A stretch of 64,000 nt of DNA from Micromonospora coriariae (GTDB lineage Bacteria; Actinomycetota; Actinomycetes; Mycobacteriales; Micromonosporaceae): NCBI RefSeq assembly GCF_900091455.1, contig NZ_LT607412.1:4774001-4838000 (forward strand), written 5' to 3'. Shown piece after piece: positions 50,665 through 57,334 of this stretch. Below the pieces are notes generated by a model. The model did no database searches and had not been told where the DNA came from. It saw only the letters and a program-made list of their open reading frames with translations. Each line of letters opens with the position of its first letter. The stretch's first letter is position 1. The position numbers were made by a program, and so were the translations under genes.

Positions 50665-52368
50665 TCAGCGGGGGAGTCGGAAACTGGTTCGCACCGTCGT
50701 CCAGTCCGCGGCGGCGGCGGTCCAGTCGCGGTCGTCGGTGATCCAGCCCAGCGTCCAGCGGTCGCTGCCCGCAGGTGCGCCGGCGACATGTTGTCGGGCG
50801 TGCAGCCGGGCGCCGTAGGGCGCCGTCCACCTTGACTCCCACTCCGCCCCGCCGCCGCCCGTGGCGAGCCGGATCTCGTCGTACCCCGGCAGCGCCCCGG
50901 CCGCGGCCGCCGCGTCGCGGATCGCCGTCAGCCGAACCAGCGGGTCGGCGGCGCCGCCCTCCGCGACGCTGAACGCCCTTCCGGTCGCCGGGTCCTGGAA
51001 GCAGGCCACCGCGCCGTCGCGGGAGTAATGCCAGGTCGCGGGCACGGAGACCCGGAAGCCGGCGCTGTCGGCGTGCCAGACCCAGCCGGCCGGCGGCTGG
51101 AACCGTTCGCCGGGAGCCGGCGACGCGGGCGGCACCGGCGCACCGACGGCGTCCGGGCGGACACACGGAAACGGTGGCGGGGGGAAGGCGCCACTGTCGG
51201 GCGGTCGGCCCGGTCGGTCGGGGCGGTGGTCGGACGGCCCGCGCGGGCCGCGCTGGTCGGGCGGACGGTCGGGCGGCGGCGTGGTGGCCGACCGGCCGGC
51301 GGTACCCGTCGGCTCGTCGCCGCTGACGGCCAGCGCGGTGCCGACGCCGGCGGCAGCCGCCACCAGCAACGCCGTGACGACCAGCGCCGCCCGGCGCGCT
51401 GTCCGCCCGACCGCCCGAGCGGACGCGTCGGGCGCGTGCTCGCCAGAGGTGTCGGTCCGCTCGGCGGCGTCTCCGGCGGGCGGATCACCCGGCGCCGCGG
51501 CCCGGTCGGCGGCGGGTCGCCCAGGTTCGGGCAACGGGATGGTGGGGTCCTGCTCGGACGGCTCTGCGGTCGCGGCGGCGGTGAGCAGCCGGTGGGCCGC
51601 CTCATGGTCGAGGCGGTCGCGCGGGTCACGACGCAGCAACCCGGCCAGCACCGGCGCGAGCGGCCCGGCGTGCGGGGCCGGATCCGGCGGCCCGGCCGCC
51701 AGCGCGCTCAGCGTCGCCATCGCTGTGCTGCGGGCGTACGGGGAGCGGCCCTCCACGATGGTGTGCAGGGTGGCCCCGAGCGACCACAGGTCGGCGGCCA
51801 CGGTGGACACCCCCTCGGAGGCCCGCTCCGGGGCGACGTACTGCGGGGAGCCGAGCACCATGCCCGGGCGGGTCATCGCACCGTCGCCGCCGTCGAACGT
51901 GGCGAGCCCGAAGTCGGTGAGCATCACCCGCCCGTCATGTGCCATGAGCACGTTCTGTGGTTTGACGTCGCGGTGCAGCACTCCGGCCGTGTGCGCGGCA
52001 CGCAGCGCGCCGAGCAGGGCCAGGCCGATCCGCGCCGCCTCGGCCGGCGTGCGAGGCCCCTCGGTGTCCAGCACGTCCTGCAGGGTGCGGGACGGGACGT
52101 ACTCCATCACGATCCACGGGCTGCCCTCGACCGGGACGACGTCGTAGAGCCGGACCACGGCGGGATGGTTGAGCCGGGCCGCGGCGCGCGCCTCCCGCAG
52201 GGTGCGCGAGCGCAGTTCGGCCCGTTCGTGGTCGGCCAGCCAACTCGGCGGCACGACCTCCTTGACCGCGACCTCTCGGTGCAACATCTCGTCGCGGGCC
52301 CGCCACACCCGGCCCATGCCTCCGCGACCCACCAGGTCGAGCAGCCGGTACCGACCGGCGATCAGCAC
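50665..52368 (-). CDS. Membrane Ser/Thr protein kinase (second of two paralogues)
   Basis: This is a kinase of about 567 residues with the same plan as its neighbour. The Gly loop is GRGGMG, then VAVKEV, LHRDVKPQN and LTDFGLATFDGG, one transmembrane helix (ALVVTALLVAAAAGVGTALAV), a Pro/Asp/Arg-rich linker of about 60 residues and an external domain with GWVWHADSAGFRVSVP and FPCVRPD. The duplication is old: the linkers have no similarity, while the kinase and external domains do. I prefer the GTG at 52368 (AGGAG 9 bases upstream, matching the paralogue start). An ATG at 52395 is possible but lies against the end of the tnpB gene. Confidence 0.85.
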   Translation of the reverse strand: MLIAGRYRLLDLVGRGGMGRVWRARDEMLHREVAVKEVVPPSWLADHERAELRSRTLREARAAARLNHPAVVRLYDVVPVEGSPWIVMEYVPSRTLQDVLDTEGPRTPAEAARIGLALLGALRAAHTAGVLHRDVKPQNVLMAHDGRVMLTDFGLATFDGGDGAMTRPGMVLGSPQYVAPERASEGVSTVAADLWSLGATLHTIVEGRSPYARSTAMATLSALAAGPPDPAPHAGPLAPVLAGLLRRDPRDRLDHEAAHRLLTAAATAEPSEQDPTIPLPEPGRPAADRAAAPGDPPAGDAAERTDTSGEHAPDASARAVGRTARRAALVVTALLVAAAAGVGTALAVSGDEPTGTAGRSATTPPPDRPPDQRGPRGPSDHRPDRPGRPPDSGAFPPPPFPCVRPDAVGAPVPPASPAPGERFQPPAGWVWHADSAGFRVSVPATWHYSRDGAVACFQDPATGRAFSVAEGGAADPLVRLTAIRDAAAAAGALPGYDEIRLATGGGGAEWESRWTAPYGARLHARQHVAGAPAGSDRWTLGWITDDRDWTAAAADWTTVRTSFRLPR

Positions 52369-52384
52369 CTGCGCACGCTCCTGC

Positions 52385-52530
52385 TTCCTTGTCATTGCTC
52401 ACTGATGGGCAAAGCGGATGATTCGCTCTCCGCTCGGCGTGCCGGGCTGGAGTCCGGGAGCGGCAGTCTGCTCCGGTGGCGATCGGCCCGTGCCTGCACG
52501 ATCTGCCTCACCGCGCGATGCGGGGTGTGC
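52385..52530 (-). ncRNA. Predicted TnpB omega RNA (reRNA) region
   Basis: TnpB proteins use a non-coding RNA that overlaps the 3' end of tnpB and runs out of the right end of the element into flanking DNA, which becomes the guide. Here that RNA would come from the last 140 bases of the gene, where a short stem (GCGGA/TCCGC, around 52414-52433) is visible. It would read outward into kinase gene 2. The position is inferred from the family, and the exact right end is not determined. Confidence 0.35.
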
Positions 52531-53798
52531 AGGGTGATGTCGGGGTCACCATGTCGTCGCAGGACGTTGATCGCGGCGTTCACGTCGGCCTGCCACACCA
52601 CCCCGCACAGGGTGCAGTGAAGCCGATCCCCGGCACGGCGGCCAAAGCAGCCGCAGCGGTGACAGACTTGTGAGGTGTAGGCGGCGTTGACGTGCACGAG
52701 CGCAGAACCTCTGCGCTCCGAAACATTCTTCAGCGCCTGCGCGGTGACCCCCTTGGTCCACGCGGCGAGACGCCGATTGGTGTTCCTACCGAGCTGCTTG
52801 CGCCCGGTGAACGTCCTGGTCAGGTCCTCGGCCACCACGACGGCGGCCTTGTCCACCACCCGATGCACCGCGGTGAAAATCTCCGTGCGCACCCGCGCCT
52901 GGTGACGGGCAGCCTGCCGGTCGCGCTTGATCGTGCCGAGGTTGTTCACCGCAATCCGCTCGGCCTTCGCCTGGTCGCCGCGCCGGGCTGCGGTGTTGGC
53001 GATCGAGCGCAGTTTCGCCCGGCGGCGGTTGCGTTCCCTGATCCGATCGGATTCAGCGCTCAGCAGATGACCGAGACCGTCACCGTGGTGGTTGCCATCG
53101 GAATCGGTCAGCACCTCGGTGTAACCCTTGTCCACCCCCAGCGTCGCCGTGCCACACGGACGCTGTGAGGTCTTCATGCTGGCGGCGTCGATCTGATAGT
53201 GGATCTCCACCCGGCCGCCGCGCAGGATCAGCCGCAGCGTGCCCGTCGGAGCGACGGTGGTGTTCAACGGGATGCGGACCATCTGGCGCCGCACGAGCCC
53301 GGGAACGGCCAGCCACAATCGCCCACCCTCGTCAGCCTGGGTGTGGTGCTGATCGGCGCGCACCACGATCTGGTTATGGGTGCGGTTGTGCCCGCGCCGC
53401 CAGTGTGAGCGCATCAGCCGCGACAGGTACGGGTCGTCGGCCCACCGGTCAGCCTTCAGCAGGCTGAACAGCCGCTTCTGCTCCTTCTGATCACTGATGT
53501 GGCGGAGGATTGCCCGCCGCACCGGCACCTTCGCCGACTCGCGGGTCGCGGCGATATCGGCCATGGCGTCGCGGACGGTTTCCTTCCACGCGTTTGCCAA
53601 CACCCCGAACCGGTGGTGGATGCCCTCAGCAAGCCACCGGTCGCGAACCTGCCGGTCGGTCAGCCCTGACCCTGCGATTGACCCATACCGCTGCCACACC
53701 TCGCCGCGGACTGCGCCCAACCGCTGCGCCTGCTCAGCCAGCGCCTGATACTTCCCCACGTTGAGGCGATGCGAATAGGCGATCCGGGTCACCTTCAC
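52392..53798 (-). CDS. tnpB: TnpB, RNA-guided endonuclease of an IS605/IS1341-type element
   Basis: This is an intact 468-residue TnpB. The RuvC-like triad is visible: Asp223 in LGVDKGYTEVL, Glu324 in VVVAEDLTRTF, and Asp405 in QADVNAAINVL. The zinc ribbon has Cys379, Cys382, Cys395 and Cys398. The basic N-terminal half is the RNA/target-binding WED/REC-like region. The GTG start has GAGGAGG 7 bases upstream. No TnpA is nearby, so the element depends on a transposase in trans or is immobile. Its stop codon (52392-52394) lies in the ATGA that also contains the possible start of kinase 2, so the right end must lie very near. A guide-carrying omega RNA is expected from the 3' end of this gene. 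Confidence 0.9.
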   Translation of the reverse strand: MKVTRIAYSHRLNVGKYQALAEQAQRLGAVRGEVWQRYGSIAGSGLTDRQVRDRWLAEGIHHRFGVLANAWKETVRDAMADIAATRESAKVPVRRAILRHISDQKEQKRLFSLLKADRWADDPYLSRLMRSHWRRGHNRTHNQIVVRADQHHTQADEGGRLWLAVPGLVRRQMVRIPLNTTVAPTGTLRLILRGGRVEIHYQIDAASMKTSQRPCGTATLGVDKGYTEVLTDSDGNHHGDGLGHLLSAESDRIRERNRRRAKLRSIANTAARRGDQAKAERIAVNNLGTIKRDRQAARHQARVRTEIFTAVHRVVDKAAVVVAEDLTRTFTGRKQLGRNTNRRLAAWTKGVTAQALKNVSERRGSALVHVNAAYTSQVCHRCGCFGRRAGDRLHCTLCGVVWQADVNAAINVLRRHGDPDITLHTPHRAVRQIVQARADRHRSRLPLPDSSPARRAESESSALPISEQ

Positions 53799-53877
53799 GA
53801 CGACGCCTCCTCAGCCGCTGTCCGGGATACACCCTAACCAGCGGATCGGGAGTCACCTATCGGTCGTCCGCCTCGGC

Positions 53878-55212
53878 TCAGCAGGCGGCGTGGTCGGCTG
53901 TGGCGAGCAGATTGCCCTCCGGGATGGCGATCCGGGTATGTCCGCCCGCCAGTCGGGCGGCGGCCCGTCGGGCCTGAAGCGGGCCGTGCTCGCGTCGGGC
54001 GGTGGTGTAGCTGGCGGCGGTGCGGGCGGCGATGGTGGCCCAGCCGTACCGTTCGCCGACCATTGTGCGTGCTCGCCGGGCGACCCGCCGGGCGAAGACC
54101 TCGTCGCCGAGTAGTTGGCCCACCGCGCCGGCGAGGGCGTCCGGGTCGCTGTGCGGGAACGTCACGCCTGTCACGCCGGGCTCGACGATCTCGGCGAGAC
54201 CGCCGGTGCGGGCCACCGCGAGGGGCGCGCCGGCGGCCGCCGCCTCCAGCGCGACCATGCCGAACGGCTCGTAGAGGCTGGGCACCACTGTGGCGTCGGT
54301 GGCGCCGAGCACCGCCGGCAGTTGGGTGGCGTCGAGGAAGCCGGTGAAGCGGACGGTCGAGCAGAGCGCGAGCCGGCGGGCCTCCTCCTCCAGTTCGGCG
54401 CGGTACGGGCCGTCGCCGGCGATCACCACGCGCAGCCCGGGGTGCCGCTCGCGCAGACGGGGCACCGCGTGCACCAGGTGCTGCACGCCCTTCTCGTAGA
54501 CCAGCCGGCCGGCGTACCCGACGAGCGGGCCGTCGGCGGCGAACCGGGCCCGGGCCGAGGCGACCGCGCGTGGCCGGGCCCGCCAGGCCCGGTGGTCGAC
54601 CCCGTTGGGCACCACGTCGACCTGGCCGGCCGGAAGGTCGAACAGCGCGGTCACCTGTTCGCGCATGTACCCGGAGCAGGTGATCACCCGGGCGGATTCG
54701 TTGCTGAGCCAGTGTTCGACGCCGTGGATGGTGCGGTTCATCTCCTCGGGTAGCCAGCCTTGGTGTCGGCCGGCTTCGGTGGCGTGGATGGTGCTCACCA
54801 GTGGGAGGTCGAGGTGGTCGCGCAAGGTGATGGCGGTGTGGGCGACGAGCCAGTCGTGGGCGTGGATGACGTCGTAGGTGCCGGCTTGGGTGGCGCGTAG
54901 GGCGGTGCGGGTGAGGGTGTGGTTGAAGGCCATGGTCCAGGCGAGTAGGGAGTTGGTGGCCAGGGGGAAGGTGACGGGGTCTTCGGGGGCGCGCAGGATG
55001 CGTACGCCGTCGGCGTATTCCTCCAGGGGTGCGTCGTCGGCGTGGCGGGTGATGACTGTGACGTCGTGGCCGGCGGCGGCGAGGGCGACGGAGAGGGCGT
55101 GGACGTGTCGGCCGAGGCCGCCGACGAGCACCGGCGGGTACTCCCAGGAGAGCATCAGCACCCGCAGCTGCCGGGCGGGGTGGATGTCGATCACGTGGGC
55201 ATCGGGTGACAT
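53878..55212 (-). CDS. GT4-family glycosyltransferase (glycogen-synthase-like)
   Basis: This 444-residue GT-B enzyme has an N-terminal glycine loop (VLMLSWEYPPVLVGGLGRHV), VIHAHDWLVA in the acceptor domain, and the donor-domain motifs VGYAGRLVYEKGVQ and PSLYEPFGMVALE (the E-x7-E pair). The N-terminus resembles ADP-glucose-using glucan synthases and related actinobacterial alpha-glucan transferases more than sugar-lipid transferases. AAGGGGG precedes the ATG. It lies 136 bp downstream of the amylo-alpha-1,6-glucosidase gene on the same strand, with a 16-bp palindrome in the gap. A role in alpha-glucan synthesis or remodelling is likely. Confidence 0.8.
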   Translation of the reverse strand: MSPDAHVIDIHPARQLRVLMLSWEYPPVLVGGLGRHVHALSVALAAAGHDVTVITRHADDAPLEEYADGVRILRAPEDPVTFPLATNSLLAWTMAFNHTLTRTALRATQAGTYDVIHAHDWLVAHTAITLRDHLDLPLVSTIHATEAGRHQGWLPEEMNRTIHGVEHWLSNESARVITCSGYMREQVTALFDLPAGQVDVVPNGVDHRAWRARPRAVASARARFAADGPLVGYAGRLVYEKGVQHLVHAVPRLRERHPGLRVVIAGDGPYRAELEEEARRLALCSTVRFTGFLDATQLPAVLGATDATVVPSLYEPFGMVALEAAAAGAPLAVARTGGLAEIVEPGVTGVTFPHSDPDALAGAVGQLLGDEVFARRVARRARTMVGERYGWATIAARTAASYTTARREHGPLQARRAAARLAGGHTRIAIPEGNLLATADHAAC

Positions 55213-55248
55213 GCGGCCCCCTTGGTTGTCTCCGGGCGCGCGCCGACC

Positions 55249-55264
55249 GCACCGGAACCGGTGC
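55249..55264. promoter_or_regulatory. 16-bp palindrome upstream of the glycosyltransferase
   Basis: GCACCGG-AA-CCGGTGC has perfect 7-bp arms and lies about 40 bp before the GT4 start. It may be an operator or a processing hairpin in the 5' leader. Nearby, GTAAAGCGCTAC at 55341-55352 resembles half of a LacI-type operator but overlaps the end of the upstream gene. Confidence 0.4.
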
Positions 55265-55348
55265 CCGCCGTCGCGTCTGGATCTCGGACCAATCCTGCCG
55301 GGGCCGAGATAACCAGCGGAGACACCGCCGTTGCGGTCGTGTAAAGCG

Positions 55349-57292
55349 CTACTGGCCCTTTCGGCGCACCCGCAGCAGCTCGGCCACCGACCACGCCTGG
55401 AACGGGCAGCCGGTAGCGGCGTGCGGCGCGTGGCCGTCGGCCGTCTCGCTGACCGAGCCTAGCCCGAATTCGGTCAGATGGGATTCGATACCCACGAAAA
55501 CGTCATCGGCCGACATTTTGCCACGGCGGCAGGCGTCCACGTACGGGCCGAGCAGCCACGGCCAGACGGTGCCCTGGTGGTAGCCGCCGTCCCGCTCGGC
55601 CGGGCCGCCCCGGTGCCGGCCCACGAACTCCGGCGACTCCGGGGCGAGGCTGCGCGGCCCGAGCGGGGTGAGCAGCCCGGCCGCGACCCGGCGCAGGGTC
55701 GCCTCGTCCGGCTCCAGCGGCGCGAACGGAAGTGACCAGGCCAGCAGCTGGTTGGGACGCAGCGAGTCGTCGTCGTGCAGAGCGGCCCCGCCCAACGGGT
55801 ACGCCGGTGCGGGCGCGTCCAGCACGTCGTGCAGCCAGCCGCTCGGCGCGGGGTAGCGGTCCCGGAACGAGGCGGTGGCCTGCCCGTGTCGTCGCCACAG
55901 CTCGGCCGCGTCCCGACCGGCCAGCTCGGTCAGCTCGGCGAGCCCGGCCAGCCCGTTGATCCACAGCGCGTTCACCTCGACCGGTTTGCCGGTACGCGGG
56001 GTGACCGGCACCCCGTACACGCGGGCGTCCATCCAGGTCAGTGCGGTGCCCGGGGCGCCCTGGGTGAGCAGCCCGTCGGCCGGGTCGACGGCGATGCCGT
56101 AGCGGGTGCCGGCCAGGTGAGCGTCGATCACCGTGCGCAGCGCCGGCAGCAGCTCGTCGCCGAGGTCGGTGTCACCGGTGACGGTGACGTGCCGGCTCAC
56201 CGCGTGCAGGAACCACAGCGTGCCGTCGACGGTGTTGTACTCCACCCGCCCGGTGTCGGCCGTGTTGGCCAGCATCCCCTCGGACAGCGTCGCCGCGTAC
56301 GCCCGGAGCAGCTCCCGGCCCTCGTCCGCGCGGCCGGTGCAGAGGAACAGCCCCTCGTACGAGATCATCGTGTCCCGCGACCAGGCCCCGAACCACGGGT
56401 ATCCGGCGACCACATCGACGGCTGTGCGGCCGGTACGCACCACGAACGCGTCCGCGGCCAGCACGAGCGTCGCCTGCACCGGGTCCGTCGGCTTCGCCGT
56501 CGCCACCACCTGACGGTTGCGCCGCCGGGCCGTCGCCACGATCTCCGCGGCGGGCGGCGGCTCCTCGTCGAGCCGGCCGGCCCAGGCCCGCACCGACACG
56601 GTGTCACCGGGGCGTTCCAGATCGCCGGCGAAGCGGCCCGCGTACCAGAGGTCCTCATCGGGGTGCAGTCCCCGGCTCGCCTCCTCGCGGTGGTGCACGC
56701 CCAGCCACCACTGCCCCTCGGGCGTCCAGCCCGGGCCGGCCAGCCGGTACGCCCCCTCGACCACCGCGCCGCCGGCCACCGCCTCGACCTGCGGCGTCGG
56801 GCCGTCGGCCCGCCGCTCGCCGTGCGCGTCACGCCAGGTGCAGGCGGCGGAGAGCTCCAGCCGGACCGGCCCGCCGGCCACCAGCCGGTGCACCACCGCC
56901 ACGCAGGAGCGGCCGGGCAGCATCGCCAGCTCCCGCTCGATCACCACCGCGCCGATCCGCCACCGCCACCGGGGCAGCCCGTCGACCAGGTCGAAGCGCT
57001 CCAGCAGCTCGAAGCCGCGCGGGTCGACGTCCCCGGAGGACCATTCGTGCACGCCGAGCCGGACCCGTGCGCCGGACGGCAGGGTGACCGCCGGGTCGAG
57101 GCTTACCAGTCCCACCCGGCGGGACGCCGGCGTCTCGCCGGGCACCACCAGCAGACCGTGGTAGCGCCGGGTCCGCAGCCCGGCGACGGTGCCCATCGCG
57201 TACCCGCCGACGCCGTCGGGCACCAGCCACTCCCGGCTGGCCGCGCTGGTCAGCTCGCCGCAGACCTGCGGGCCGAAGTGAATGTCGATCAA
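55349..57292 (-). CDS. Amylo-alpha-1,6-glucosidase (glycogen debranching-type)
   Basis: This 647-residue protein has the N-terminal domain of bacterial debranching enzymes (REWLVPDGVGGYAMGTVAGL, TRRYHGLLV) and an alpha/alpha-barrel catalytic domain of the GDE_C/GH133 type (AGYPWFGAWSRDTMISYEGL, VEYNTVDGTLWFLHAV, NALWINGLAGLAEL, GTVWPWLLGPYVDA). It would remove alpha-1,6-linked glucose from glycogen-like polymers in the cytoplasm. I chose the TTG at 57292, preceded by GGAGGAAAG, because no ATG or GTG is available and conservation begins there. It is divergent from the GH63-like gene with only 42 bp between. Confidence 0.85.
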   Translation of the reverse strand: MIDIHFGPQVCGELTSAASREWLVPDGVGGYAMGTVAGLRTRRYHGLLVVPGETPASRRVGLVSLDPAVTLPSGARVRLGVHEWSSGDVDPRGFELLERFDLVDGLPRWRWRIGAVVIERELAMLPGRSCVAVVHRLVAGGPVRLELSAACTWRDAHGERRADGPTPQVEAVAGGAVVEGAYRLAGPGWTPEGQWWLGVHHREEASRGLHPDEDLWYAGRFAGDLERPGDTVSVRAWAGRLDEEPPPAAEIVATARRRNRQVVATAKPTDPVQATLVLAADAFVVRTGRTAVDVVAGYPWFGAWSRDTMISYEGLFLCTGRADEGRELLRAYAATLSEGMLANTADTGRVEYNTVDGTLWFLHAVSRHVTVTGDTDLGDELLPALRTVIDAHLAGTRYGIAVDPADGLLTQGAPGTALTWMDARVYGVPVTPRTGKPVEVNALWINGLAGLAELTELAGRDAAELWRRHGQATASFRDRYPAPSGWLHDVLDAPAPAYPLGGAALHDDDSLRPNQLLAWSLPFAPLEPDEATLRRVAAGLLTPLGPRSLAPESPEFVGRHRGGPAERDGGYHQGTVWPWLLGPYVDACRRGKMSADDVFVGIESHLTEFGLGSVSETADGHAPHAATGCPFQAWSVAELLRVRRKGQ

Positions 57293-57334
57293 CTTTCCTC
57301 CACCGGCGGCGGGGTGTAACACGCCACGACGAGA
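57293..57334. promoter_or_regulatory. Short divergent promoter region of the two glucan hydrolases
   Basis: The 42 bp between the two starts contain the near-palindrome GTGTAACAC (57314-57322). On one strand it reads TGTTACAC and on the other GTGTAACA, so it could hold overlapping -10 elements or an operator. The debranching-enzyme ribosome-binding site GGAGG is at 57297-57301 (minus strand). Confidence 0.4.

Noticed and set aside
48915..52368. PknB-like PASTA kinases
   Set aside because: The external regions lack the repeated PASTA pattern, so I describe them as kinases with an unassigned sensor domain.
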